64,000 bases of DNA from Cycas panzhihuaensis (taxonomy: Eukaryota; Cycadophyta). The translations under genes were made by a program, and so were the position numbers. Below are positions 10,331-24,835 of the stretch, one piece after another. The stretch's first letter is position 1, and each line of letters starts with the position of its first letter. Below the pieces are notes generated by a model that saw only the letters and a list, made by a program, of their open reading frames with translations, did no database searches and was not told the origin of the DNA. The stretch covers positions 231,143,741 through 231,207,740 of the forward strand of contig CM041465.1 in assembly GCA_023213395.1 (NCBI GenBank), read 5' to 3'.

Positions 10331-10479
10331 TGATAAATAAAGAAGCATCTACATGTATGTAAAATATGTGTTCCAGTTAGGAAATCTTAGTATTAGTGTG
10401 TATGTAACTTTTTTCTTTAATAATTTAAATGCAAGCTACTATTATAACTTCCATTACCACCCAAATTTCTTCTTCAATA

Positions 10480-11330
10480 GGGATTCTAAGGGATTAGCTA
10501 TATGGGCATAATTCTTTATAAACTTTCAATAATACCCTTTCATTCCTAAAAATCCCTTAACCTACTTCTGTATTTTAGGAATTGGAAATTTTAAAATTAT
10601 AGCTACTTTGTTAGGATCAATAAGCAACCCATTCTTTATAACTACATGACCTCACAAAGTACTGAAAGGAACTATGAATGTATAATTACCCAAATTTAAA
10701 CATAATTTATTCTTTCTATAGGTTTCTAATACCAAATGTAAATAGCTAAGATGATTTTTTAGAAGAGTGAATAGTATATAATCATCTAAAAATATATCAA
10801 TTATTTTTTCAATAGTTTACTTAAAAATATTAAGGATCAACCTTTAAAATATAGTAGGTGCATTGATCAGTAAGAATAACATAACTATAAATGTATGCAT
10901 ACCCCATTTCATGATGAAAATCATCTTTAGTTGGTCTTCTATTATGATTTGTACTTGATTATACCTACCAAATCCATCTGTGAAAGAATAAAATTCATGC
11001 CCCATAACTTTTTCTAAGATATCTTTGGTGAATGGAATAGGAAATGGGTCATTCTTTATTACCTTTCTTAGAGATCTGTAATCAGCAGAGACTCTAAGTT
11101 TTTCATTCTTTTTTAGAATGAATGTGACTAGACTTACCCATTTGTTATTTTCTACTTCGAATATATAGTCTATTTCAAGCAACTTATCAAGTTCTACTTT
11201 TACTTTCTCTTTATATTTTGGATTCATGCAGTATAGGCACTGTCTTACTTATTTATCCTCTTATATTAATTCTATTTTATGTTCACCTAGTTCAAGTAGG
11301 ATGTCTTTTAAATCCTTATAAGACTAAGCA
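10480..11330 (-). pseudogene. Tat-like reverse transcriptase remnant
   Basis: The longest open stretch (11227-10844, 127 codons) starts MNPKYKEKVKVELDKLLEI. It continues with LRVSADYRSLRKVIKNDPF and GHEFYSFTDGFGRYNQVQI, the palm-domain block with a catalytic Asp. About 50 bp beyond its stop, IFLDDYILF at 10781-10792 gives the FLDD form of the YxDD motif with both catalytic Asp codons still present. The connection region follows to about 10480 (LKFPIPKIQKQVKGFLGMKGYY). Several stops interrupt it. Wording fits Tat/Athila rather than chromoviruses. Confidence 0.85.
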
Positions 11331-12399
11331 AAAATGTACTTATGTTCCAAAAATAATAAGGTGGCTTGTTGTACCATCATTGCATCCTAATAATCTCCTA
11401 GGCTAATGATTTGAGGTTACTCCTCTATTCCAATATAAATTTCTCACAACTTAAGCTTTGCCCCTTTTATTGTCTTACCATCTAGGGTTACTATGTATGT
11501 CAGAGTGTTATCTATAATGCATTCAGCATATCCCTCTATTGAATAACTAGGAGGAAAGGATTGAGATTCTGATTAAATCTCTTCTTGTCCTCTATTTATA
11601 TGGAAGTAGGTTTTTTCCTTTTCCATAGTTTTTTTCCTTAAGGATTTGCAAAATTTCTTTGATTTATTTATCTTCATTATGATATGAAAAAGTCTGGTCA
11701 AATTTTTCTATCATTAGATCCTAATCTACTAATTTTATCTTTTCATAATGATTGTACTAGACTATACAGATTCCTTTGAATGACAATCCTCAATATTGTG
11801 CCCAATCCTTTTTTAGAATTTTGCTAATTATCCATGTTTTATATGTGTAAATAAGGATCATCTCCATTCTAAAATAAGGGTAATTTATGTTTTTAGAATC
11901 TATTCAAAATTTTTCTGCTTGTATCTTTCGAAGAATTAAATTGTTATGCATATGTGGCATACCATAATCATGTTTGATATATTAAAGAACAAGGAAATAT
12001 AAGATACCAAAATTTTTGTTGTCATTTATTTCTTATTATATTAATGCATTATTCCATATGTTTTTTTGCTTATTCTAGATGACCATTATGTTTAAAAAGT
12101 TCAAAAAATATTTTAGCATAGGCTAAATTTCCTTGCACATTTATTTCTATTTGTGGCAGATTTGGTTGCGCCTCTTCCTTTTTTTCCTCATCTGAAGAAT
12201 CTATGCATAACTCTAGATGATAGCACGAGGCTAGTTATGTTTTTTCCCAAGTATTATAAAGCCAATTCAGCATGTAAGATGATGAAGGACTATATGGCAA
12301 GGTTGGTTGAATTTGAAATGCTACTTCTGAGTAGGGGCTATTGATTTTATTGTGGTTGTAGTGGATTATGCTTTCCTTCTTATTCATTTTTTTCTATTT
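11331..12399 (-). other. Protease-RT linker region of the Tat-like element
   Basis: Decayed minus-strand coding traces only: for example MMVQQATLLFLEHKYIFA near 11325-11385 and a stop-rich stretch further upstream. No domain recognised. A plus-strand ORF at 12153-12344 is an antisense shadow of this frame. Confidence 0.5.
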
Positions 12400-12740
12400 G
12401 TAGTCCATCCAAGCATAAAGGGAAAGTAACTATCTTCTTTCCTACTAGTAATGTAAAGGTATGCTTTCCCTAATCTTAGATGGCTTCCGTAACTAAGACC
12501 CAATGTTTGCCTAATAGGGCTAAGTAAGTCTTCCTTTGGTCTTGCATATGAACCATAACAAAATCTAATAATATAATAACATCTATAATAGTTACTGGGA
12601 TATTCAATAATATACCTGTGGGCCTTACCTATCATTGATTGGCCAACCTAATTGAATAGTTAGGGGAAACCACATTGGGCTTTTCCAAGGTTATCCAAGA
12701 GGATTCAAGTAACACATTCACCTCTAAGTCCCCATCAATG
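12400..12740 (-). pseudogene. Retropepsin-like protease region of the Tat-like element
   Basis: A minus-strand frame reads VVSPNYSIRLANQ (about 12630-12670), then VRPTGILLNIPVTIIDVIIL (about 12565-12625), then DFVMVHMQDQRKTYLALLGK (about 12505-12565), then a LDGLQ-like end. This matches the C-terminal half of Tat-type aspartic proteases, where the substrate-flap and LLGRPW-type block lie. The DTG/DSG active site should be near 12780-12830 but is not clearly readable. Plus-strand ORFs here are antisense shadows. Confidence 0.6.
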
Positions 12741-14940
12741 ATTGTCTTATATAATGTTATTCTAAAGACTATTATTAGGACTCTTCAGTCCACTCTAGTA
12801 TCCTTAATGGCCCTTAATATTAATTTTTTAATTTTCTCTAGTACTAACTATTGAAAATAACTTGCTTCCCACCATATAAAGACAATTGGTATAGGAATTG
12901 AAACTTCTAATTTAGTAAGTACATCTTTCATTGTTTATAAGCATTGCTAAGGATTTATACATTTTAATGATGCCTATGTTTGAACTACTCTTCTTTTATA
13001 ATGCAAACCTTTAAATCTCTATTCTTGTTAGAGTTCTTCCCACTAAGCTTCATCCATGGCTTCTTGGAGAATTTTTACCATTTTCTATAGTCATTACTTT
13101 TCGACTGTTAGGTCTAGAAAGTTATCTTAAAGAGGAGATCTCGTTATCTTACCATTATGTGCTTACAGATATGTAGGCATTTCTTTATCCAAGACTACAT
13201 CTACTAAATTTGAATTTTATATCTTAATATTCTTTCAACAATTTGCCCATTCATGATCTGTAGGTCCACACTCTTCACAAATAAATTCTTCTCCTTTTTT
13301 CTCCAATGGATATTCAAATTTATAGTGCCCCCATCTTTGACATAAAAGACAATGAATTAGCCTTGTTTTTCCTTTACATTGCTTTATCACCCCATGTTTA
13401 GTTTTGTGCAAATATATATTATGGACTTCTTCTTCATTATTTTTTGGTCTGAAAAAACATTCCCAAGTATTGTGATTATTTCATAGATAATTTTTGCACC
13501 ATTTTAAAGATTCACCATGTTCTCTCTTTAGATGTCCTTTCCAACTATAAGATAAGGGACACTAGATATTCTCTTTTGATTTTTCTAGTTGTAAATGAGA
13601 CAGTTTTACACATAGCTTTTCTAACTCCTGGTAGCATTGCATACTTGATGGAATATAAACTAATGGTTATTGCTTTAATGCTTCTACCTCCTTCTTTAAG
13701 GCTTTAATTTTTGGGTTTATACCCATTTGTGGTATTTGCAAAAGTTATATTCCAAATCCTGTTATTAGATAATATTTTGAGGATTACATTACTATCTAGG
13801 AGTAAGCTAACTCCATTTAATTTTTAAATTTTAGAGCTAAGTCCCTCACCTGCTTGTAGGTATTCATCAGATGTAATATTATTTTATCCCTGAGTTGTGG
13901 TATCAATCCTTACACAAAATATCTCATGGTAAGCATGGGATTTATTATCATAGCAGATTATTTTTTGTTCATGATAACTCTCATTATTCCATTAAAATCA
14001 TTAATAGATTCCCTAAAATATTATTGAATCTCCTCTAAATCATGTAATATGACTATTGGATTCCTAAGCTTTTAGAATCTGTTCAAAAAATTTTCTTACA
14101 ATTGATCCCAATTCAATTGTTGTGCTGCTACATATTGAAACCATATGATTATCAATCCTCTTAATGTTAAAAAGAAATGAGATTTTATTTTACTTTAATC
14201 CATAACTCTTTTAATTTAAATCATTTTTTAATAAAGATATATAATAGTCTATATGTGTAGATCCATCAAATTATAGGGTTGAAAATAGAGAGTCACTTTG
14301 CATAATGATGTAAGGGGTTGTACCTTCTTGATTTGTTCCACTTGATACTCCACTTTATACCCCTATTGGTGGTGTATTACTACCCATCCCTCCTCTTAAA
14401 TTACTACCTAAACTTGCTATTAGTAACTTTAAGACGGGATTTATTATATGACTCAAAATTTGAATTTCTAGTAAGTGATGATTCAAGGCTTATTCTACTA
14501 CATTGTACACTCATAATTCAATAAAGTTTTCCTCACGAGCTAGAATTTCTGGTGAGTTATATATTTTGGTCAAGTGTTATTTCCAATCCTCGAATTGAGG
14601 AAGGCCTTTATTCATTGTTTCTTCCTTCCACAACATCTCTGCTTTAATAGAATCTTCTTTCAATTGTTGTTTCTGACTTCTGTTTTCAATAAACTCTACT
14701 TGTGTTAGTTCCTCCTTTATAGGCTCCTCTTCTACTACATACCTCTGATCATCTTTATATCTTGCCTATGCTTTAACTATGTATTACATTTTTTCCTTTA
14801 CATCACCATTATTTCTCAGCTTTCTCCTCTCCATTGAGTATGTAGATGGATGCCTCTTCATCTACTTTCTTAGAGTAATTGTAAATCTGGATCTTCGTAT
14901 TCTCGTATGGAGTCTATCTTTCTCTCAACATTCACCATGA
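12741..14940 (-). pseudogene. Tat-like gag remnant with two zinc knuckles
   Basis: The start is near 14937 (MVNVERKIDSIREYEDPDLQ). The capsid-type Retrotrans_gag region follows at about 13830-14200 (WFQYVAAQQLNWDQL, then a stop-interrupted LRNPIVILHDLEEIQ and YFRESINDFNGIMRVIMN). Two zinc knuckles come next: CLLCQRWGHYKFEY, whose last Cys has become Tyr (about 13310-13360), and CEECGPTDHEWANC, a perfect CX2CX4HX4C (about 13250-13291). Gag packages the element RNA, and the knuckles bind it. The leader between LTR end and ATG is about 110 bp. Many TAG/TAA stops make it dead. Confidence 0.8.
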
Positions 14941-15050
14941 TCATAATATGATTTAATTTCCACCCTAGGCAGCTTGGAAGAGAACCTAATACTCTACTTG
15001 GCTTTATCCATCCTACCCAGCCTTGGTTCAAATGGTAATGGAACTAATAT

Positions 15051-15593
15051 ATACTTCTACGTATTTCATTGTCTTATGTATACACCAATAAGTAGGCACA
15101 AGAGAAATAACAAGTATCTTAATTAATTATATCCTATGATAGACTTAAGGAATATATACCAATCCATCAGTTGAGTACAAATCATAATCATTCACATGAT
15201 AATGGGTTACATCTAGTTCTCTCATAACCATATGTACACCTAGAATAATACACATAATTTATACAAATATAATACATAGCTAGCTTTTGATTATAATTGT
15301 TATAAGTGTATGGTGCATTGCATTTCTTTTGTAATTATATATATGTACACATGCACACCCATCCCAAAAATCCTTCCATATTTATTTTCTTTTGTAACCA
15401 TTAATTTCTTTGAGATAATTATAATTTTATGGTTGGTTGTAACTGCTCCTAACTTAAGAGTGTCGACTTTTAGTTGCTTTCCCACTAAAAGTATGGCTAC
15501 TTTTCCTATTTCATCTTCTTCTATACATGTTGCAACTATCTAGCTATAACTATCTTCCTCTAATCTATCCATCTAACAAAATCTTACAACACA
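15051..15593 (-). repeat. 5' LTR of the Tat-like element
   Basis: Direct-repeat partner of 3617-4160. In the element's sense it starts TGTG at 15593, where similarity to the other copy stops, and ends near 15051, just before the gag leader. A primer-binding site directly after it is not obvious. Short ORFs on both strands here (15300-15543) have no support as genes. Confidence 0.8.
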
Positions 15594-15870
15594 TAATATG
15601 GTTCTCATCTCTTCATCTCTCCTTAATACTGGTCACATAAGCATATTACTAATTCCTTCATCTTCTATCACATATCTCCTAGTTAGAGATAAAATTAGTT
15701 TAAGTCTACTTCCATCTTCTTGTTTCTTACTTCCTGCTTCACTTCTACTTTTCCCTTGCTTTAATACATTTAGAATCTTATAGTAAACTCTTCTCAAGAC
15801 CTTATCTCCTGGTACTCTAAGACTTGACAACTGTCATTAGGATCTCCTCACCTCGGGCTCTAATATCATA
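15594..15870 (-). other. Leader-like sequence with a possible primer-binding site
   Basis: At 15856-15868 the minus strand reads TGATATTAGAGCC, one transition away from TGGTATTAGAGCC and close to the initiator tRNA-Met site TGGTATCAGAGCC. It lies outside the 5' LTR repeat of the Tat-like element. It may therefore belong to an older element into which that one inserted, with its LTR above 15870. I could not find the rest of such an element. Confidence 0.4.
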
Positions 15871-17628
15871 TTAGAATTTATAAGTTCAACTAATGTGAAA
15901 ATATGATACCATATTTTAATCTATATTTATGTAAGCATGATATGAACATGATTTAATGTTATTAATTAAGGAAGAATTAGTAACATTCATATCAAATCAA
16001 GTTCTCAATGTGTAGAAATACTTATAAACTTGAAAATGAACCATTTAATCTATTTTCTATTTTTTATAATTTTTCAACCAAATATTTACTTACCATCTTC
16101 AAAATATATTAAGGAGCTTTCCAATCATCAAATCATATGAAAATATCCCTTTAAATTTTAAAAAAATGAAACTATAAGACTTAATTTTCATATCATTCAA
16201 ATCCATTCATTAAATTCTCCATCAAATTTTTATTAAAAGGGTTCATATGCCTACTCATTTCAAAGGTATCTAAATCTACTTTCTAATGGTTCAAATGGTT
16301 CTCAATTCCAATATCCCATACAAAAGTTATGCTTAAAATTATAATAATATATCATATAAAAATATATTTGAGGCTTAAAAAATATTTGATAACTTTGTGT
16401 TTTAGGTCATGGTTACATGTTTTCTCTATGTGACCTCAAGCTTACTCATCATAAGAGGCTAGGGTGGATTTCACAAAGCTTTCTAATATAATTTAATTAA
16501 TAAAAAACTTTACAACAAATAAACATGTCAAAAAATATGTCACTTTTTATTCCTTCCTCTATGCATAGTTGATTGGAAACCATGATAACTTTTGTAATGG
16601 ATTTCAAATGATTTAGAGTAGATTTATAGTTGATAAATCTATAAATCTTTACTAGATCTACAATTATAATAATTTCATAGCCTTTATCATGATAAAACAA
16701 AACTTCAAAAAAATCATAAAATGTTATTAATTTACATCTATTTGTCATTTTTTATACTTTCACTAAATATAGGATATGCAAGTTTAACAAGGTTTTGTTA
16801 TCCTTTTCTTTTTACTATAGGCAATCCATGTGATCTACATAAACCTTAAAATAAAATATAACTCCACAACAATGATAAAATCCTACTCTATAATAATTAG
16901 AATAAAATAAAAATATTTAAAATTCTTAAAATATAAATAATTAAATTAAATCCATAATATATTTAGTAAAACCCTGCTTATGCTTATAAAATGTTCTACT
17001 AATAAAAAGAATAAATCTTAATATTTAGTATACTATATTAGTAGAATAAGCCATAGCTATAAATATACTTGTTATAAAACCAACTAATCAGATCAACTAT
17101 TAAGCATAAGTTTGTTGATATTCATAAAGCATCCATATATAAAATATTATATAATTTAGTTTAAGATCTTGAGTACTAGCCTTCAAGGATGCCATTATTA
17201 GAAGAAATCTAATATTTTCAAAAAAAGAGAAAAGCATTTAGAATCAATTAATGTTACAAAAGTAGAAGCATTCCAAGTATACAAGAAGTATGTGGTATTT
17301 TTAATATTATTATCCCTAAAGATAAACTTAGAATATCATATTTAATTAGTGATTTTAGAGGTTTCTTTCAGTGGGAGTTCATTGAATAAAAATAATTATA
17401 ATTAATAAAGGTTTCACTCTTTGTCTCATGTATTTATCAATTATATAAGCAATATGGGTTTGTTGATTTATAACATCAAGACCTATGATGATAGATCAAA
17501 TATTCCTCTAAGGAAAATTACTAATTTATCACTTATTTTTTAGTTAAAATTAATGAAATTTAACTTTGAAGTTATGAATAAGAAATTAGGTTTCAATATT
17601 ATTTTAGGAAGGTAATTATGCCAAAATA
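15871..17628. other. AT-rich region without recognisable features
   Basis: About 1.76 kb examined on both strands. Only short open frames, no repeat partner and no domain wording. It may include an old LTR next to the primer-site-like sequence at 15856, but nothing confirms that. Confidence 0.5.
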
Positions 17629-18110
17629 TGTGATATCTCTATATATATATAATATTTTATATAATGTTATGGACCCACATAAAATCTCACTTACCAAAAG
17701 TATTAATAGATGTAATATGCATGATTATTCATATAAACATCCTATTATATGGTGAAAAGACTCAAAAAATATTGTAGGTTACTTATAAGGTGATATATCT
17801 ATAAATATGTATACACAACACTTAAAAACTTGAGAGAGCAAGGATTCACTTAGAGATATAATCCATTTGATATCATAAAGAGGAGCTCGTAGCTCTAACC
17901 TTCTCCCATGGTTTTTATATATTAGGTTTTACACATATAAAGATATTGTCTCTTATGGTGCATGTTTATTAATGATTTATAATGCTTATTATATACTTAT
18001 TTATTTATGTTTTATATTATTGCCTTATATATTTATCTTATAATACATAACTTATCTACATTTATCATGATATAATTAATTCATTATACATGATTGATAT
18101 ACTTCTATTA
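17629..18110 (+). repeat. 5' LTR of the 4.1-kb copia-style unit
   Basis: Begins TGTGATATCTC; ends near CTTCTATTA just before the primer-site position. It contains a U5-like TATTAGGTTTTACACAT block at about 17920-17938. Related copies lie at 21227-21722 and, as a solo LTR, at 46261-46758. Confidence 0.75.
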
Positions 18111-21100
18111 TGGCTAGGGCTTTATGAAACTAATCATTTCACTTAATCTCATAATTAGAAATAGTAAATACACTAAGGTATATTAAAAGATATGAACTTA
18201 TTATCCATAAGTATATGTAAAATAGGTAGTAAACATATAGTGATGACATATAAGAAATTTAAAAATATGTATTTAAGCACCATGGTATGCAACATGTTGA
18301 CAGTTGAAAGGATGTAGACATAAAAATAATATTATGTAGCAACATGAAAGATATTTAAATAATAAGAATAAGATTTTTTTGTATGTGAAAATATGAGGGC
18401 TTGAAGCTATTATTTTCATGGCATATGTGAGGATATATTATGGAAAAATTCTACCTATGAGAGTTTCAAAATTAAAATTATGACAAAATATATTTTAAGG
18501 ATAATATTATGAAGATCTATAGTCCTAAACTAATATAATAACAAGGCATCTGCATCATGAAATATATATTATATATCATAAAGCCCATAGATGCATAAAG
18601 AAACATCTATCTATAATAGTGAAAATAGAGCAATCTATAGTCCTAACACAACTGCCCCTACTATGCTTGCCAAGTAAACATGAATCATAATACATAATTA
18701 CCATAATGCTATATCATTCATTATATAATTACATATATTTTGAGTGCCAATTTTGAATGAAGATTTAATATGCTCAACCATCATTTGAATGTGTCACGAT
18801 TGCCATGGAAATTTTCATCATTTACAAGATCATGAGTTTGGCTATGAAGCAAATCCATATGCCCACCTTGTATAAAGATTCATAACTACTTATATTTATT
18901 TACATATTTAAGTACTTTAGTTTTAGGAGGATTACATGGTAACTACATGAACCTTGCAAGAGTATGAGCAGTAAGATTAAAGGGAATTGATGGAGATTAT
19001 ATCATAATCCCAAGATAATGAGGAGATCTAGGATTCTTAATTTTTAAGGAGCAAGAGGAATTGAATTAGACATTATTCCTTTTGATTTAATTTACAAGTG
19101 AAAGAGGACATAATAAAGGGAACAATAGAATCTTGAGGAGGATCCTATTTTACAAATCTATGATATTGTTCATTCATGGAATGTTATTTTTCCATATAAA
19201 ATGTCAATCCTACAATCTCATGAAGAGAAATTTTGAGCTATCCATTAACAAGATTATCATTTGATATGTTTTCATTACAATAAAGCTTATAGGTGTGGTA
19301 TCATGAGCAGATTAATGTAGGAATTGATCATTGTTTGATCAAATTCATTGTCACATAGGGTTTACAAAGAAATTCATCATAACATAAAAAAATTTTAAAT
19401 ATTTTCATAAATTTAATTAGATTTATTATATGTTTGGAACTTAGAAAGGTGGAAAATGCCAAAATTTAATAAGTTAAATTTAAATTTGTATGCATTTCCA
19501 AATTTGGATTTAATTAAGTTGCATAAATTTTAAAATTCATTAGAGCCCTCTTCATCTTGGTGAATAGACACCTTGAGTGAGTACATGACTAATAGCCTAT
19601 TACTAAAGGGTCTAAATTACTTTTCATAAGGGATGCTTATTTTTTTAATGATATCTTAATAGTTTTTTAATCATAACTTTTCACAAGAGTATTAGATTTA
19701 GATGTTGTTAGTTGCATTAGAAAGAGAATTTTAAGATAGTCGAAACAAATGGTAATAAGGCACATTTTATAGATTAAAATTCAAATATTTTAATAGGTAA
19801 AGTTGAGTAAAATGGTTTTGACTTCATAAAAGTTGTAACTTTTTGCTCTTTCAAATCTATTTTGGTAATTTTTAATGTTTTTAAAGGCTCTTGATCACAT
19901 AATGATGTATATTGATGAATGATGATAAAAGAAGAAGAATGTTTTATTTAAAATTAAATATACAAAGTCTTATTTATGGCAGTTAAAGGCTCAAAACTAA
20001 TGAAAGAATCATAATGTAGGACATATTTGATGAAAGTTTGATATGGGTATCTAGATATATTGGATATGATAAAAATTCCCTTGGTATTTCACACATTTGA
20101 TCAATGGAACTCTAGTCACTAATCAAATGTCAGAATCACCTAGTTTATTACATACTTAAATGAATGATGATTGATGACATCACCTGATATTTGTTGATGA
20201 AGGGCCCAATTTATTTGAAGTTAATGTTAGAAAGCTGATATGATGATGTTATTTTCTACCTATTTATGAGACATAGAGAAGAAGTCTCATATGTTGAATA
20301 CTTGAAATACCAAAATTAGCTATTAAGGAGTCTAACTGATATCAAATATTTATTTGTTAATGAAAAATATGACTTGTTATATATGATAAGAGATATATGA
20401 ATACATTATTTATATTACCTTGTTATAACTAACTTGACTTAGCTAGGTGGTACACCATGTTCCAAAAGTTAGTTTATTCAATTTATTAATTTATTAATAT
20501 TGATGATATTCATTGGTTACTAAAAGAAAGCTATAAAAGATGTGTGCAAAATTATCAATGAAGGCAGCACATAAGTTATTTTCTCATATATACAAAGCAA
20601 AATGAATGATGCTACTCTTGTACAACATACAGATTATGTCGTTATTCTCATATGCAATGGCTGAGATATTCATACTACTTTTACAATAACATATTATCCT
20701 AACAACTATTATTGTTTTGTTTATTGGTGAACCATATATAAGAAATACTTCCTATAGAACTAGTAATTATAGTGGCTAGTAACCCATTTATTTTGGTAGA
20801 TGGTTATTATTTTATATAGACATCAATAATCTTTTTTATTCATGAGATTGTTAAGATGACAATTTGATAGTGTTGATAATTGATAAGAACTTTATAGATA
20901 AAGATAAAAAGTTATTAAGAAGAACACTTCATATAAGCATGACAAGTGAACGTCATAAAATTATGATTAGTTTAAGTGTTGATTGATAATTAGTTTAGAT
21001 TTTTATAGGTGGATGATCATGGATGACTGCAAATGATTACAAGTTATTTACTTACAAAAAATAAGTATAATATTGATAAATTTATAGGTTATAAGTGATA

Positions 21101-21226
21101 TAGTTTATTCAGATTAATACATATTTTCAAATTTCAGCATATAGGAAAGTATGAAGAAATGAAAACTCATGATGAAGATGAAGATTATAAATTAAAGACA
21201 TTAAACATTAAGAGGGAGTATTAGAG
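18111..21226 (+). other. Inside of the 4.1-kb LTR unit: no coding seen
   Basis: AT-rich, stop codons in all frames, no gag or pol wording. It shares some non-coding passages with the unit at 48966-52872, including a block around TAACTTTTCACAAGAG and GTTAGTTGCATT (about 19673-19723). Confidence 0.55.
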
Positions 21227-21722
21227 TATGAAATATCTTCACAAGATAATGTTTAATATAATGTTGTAGACCCACACAAAATCTCACTTATCAAAAGTGT
21301 TAATAGATATGATATATATAATTATTCATGTAAATATTATATCGAATGATGAAAAGGCTCACAACATATTATAGTCTATTTACAAGGTGACATATATATA
21401 AATATGTACACACATAACCTGAGAACTTTAGAGAGCTAGGATTCATTTAGAGATGTAATTCATTTGATATTATAAGTAGGAGCTCCCAACTCTAACTTGC
21501 TCTCGTGGTTTTTTCCATACTAGGTTTTCCATGTATAAATCTGTTGTCTCTTATGGTACATAGTTATTAATGATTTATTATGCATATTACATATTAATTT
21601 ATGCTCCATATTATTACTTTATGCATTGATCTTAATATACATGATTTGTGTATATTCCTCATGATATGATTAATTTACTATTCATGATTGATATATTTCC
21701 ACTATATTTCTTAATACATTCC
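21227..21722 (+). repeat. 3' LTR of the 4.1-kb copia-style unit
   Basis: Starts TATGAAATATC, a changed TGTGATATC, directly after the polypurine-like tract. It runs to about TTAATACATTCCA. Clearly diverged from the left copy, so the insertion is old. The exact end is uncertain. Confidence 0.7.
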
Positions 21723-22506
21723 AATCTGGTATTAAGATAAATTTCTAAATTCTTTTAAATTACATAAATAAAATACTTACACTTTTATCATTATTACTCC
21801 AAGAAATAGAGTTCTATTAATATAGTAAAATTGCACCTCTTAAAGGATTAAAAATTTAACAACAATAAAAAACTATTGAAAAGTTATATTATTGGCATGC
21901 ATTATAGTTTACCTCTTCATCTAAGTAAGTAAGGGTTAAGTTCATATAATTGTGTTACTTTGGATAATAACCCGAGTCCTAAATTAGATTTTTTTGTTGT
22001 ATTAATTAGATAGGAATATTATTAGTTTATTTTATCATTTAATTGCATCCTTGCATGTAATTAGTTGGTCCTATATTACTATAATTATTTGACATGCTTT
22101 GATCATTACCCATACCTAGTCAACAATTAATAATTATATTCATTTATCTCTTATTAATCATACTAATTCAATGTATATATATATGTATGGCATGAAGTTA
22201 GATAATTCATTTACCATGTTATACTAGATGTCAGTACCAAAACACACCTTTATTTGTAAAATAGTATAACATTGTTCTTGCTTGTATTGTATTATTTTTA
22301 CTAGTATTGCATTATTTTAGATACCTTATTTAATATTTGACCTAGTATGGAATGACCATATATTATCTCTATTAAACAGAAACAAAAACAAATTACCTTC
22401 ACATAACTAATGTTATATACCTAATCAAGTGTTTTACCTTTACTAATTATTGTTTAATTATAAAAAGGTACATTGATAGGTCATACCATCCCATGTAAGG
22501 CCAACA
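21723..22506. other. AT-rich spacer
   Basis: No gene, RNA or repeat partner recognised between the LTR unit and the TA array. Confidence 0.5.
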
Positions 22507-24832
<2,326 letters not shown>

Positions 24833-24835
24833 AGA

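Larger units (their letters stand above)
3617..15593 (-). mobile_element. Tat-like Ty3/gypsy retrotransposon, about 12 kb, decayed
   Basis: Two direct repeats of about 545 bp (3617-4160 and 15051-15593) bracket minus-strand gag, protease, RT, RNase H and integrase in that order. RT wording such as GHEFYSFTDGFGRYNQV and integrase wording such as YGLEAILPFEFQVESL is characteristic of the Tat/Athila branch. About 4.9 kb lies between integrase and the 3' LTR. It contains a tandem array, a solo LTR from another family, and extra ORF remnants. Long 3' regions with tandem repeats are known in Tat relatives. No convincing 5-bp target duplication was found, so outer limits may be off by a few bases. 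All ORFs are broken. Confidence 0.8.
17629..21722 (+). mobile_element. Copia-style LTR unit without recognisable coding, about 4.1 kb
   Basis: Direct repeats at 17629-18110 and 21227-about 21722 share GACCCACA..AAATCTCACTTA, GAGGAGCT, GGTTTT..TACTAGGTTTT and GTCTCTTATGGT. A purine tract (CATTAAGAGGGAG, about 21204-21216) precedes the right copy, which sets plus-strand sense. After the left LTR, TGGCTAGGGCTTTATGA (18111 on) sits where a primer-binding site is expected, but it matches initiator tRNA-Met poorly. The 3.1-kb inside has no readable gag or pol. Parts near 19650-19800 and 20750-20830 resemble 51310-51480 and 52370-52450 in the unit at 48966-52872. Probably a non-autonomous (LARD-like) element. 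No target duplication established. Confidence 0.7.

Noticed and set aside
12153-12344. 63-codon plus-strand frame
   Set aside because: The minus strand here carries decayed Tat-like pol sequence; the plus frame is an antisense shadow.
15000-15050. Primer-binding site directly after the 5' LTR of the Tat-like element
   Set aside because: The plus strand resembles a T-arm (GGTTCAAATGG), but no TGG-initial match to a known tRNA 3' end could be made.
1-15600. Repeat-induced point mutation as in fungi
   Set aside because: The CpA and CAG to TpA/TAG bias looks similar, but the element types, the LINE with RNase H and the initiator-Met primer sites are those of plants, where methylated cytosine decay suffices.
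17624-21730. Target duplication for the 4.1-kb LTR unit
   Set aside because: AAATA at the left has no matching 5-mer at any plausible right end, and the right LTR end is uncertain.
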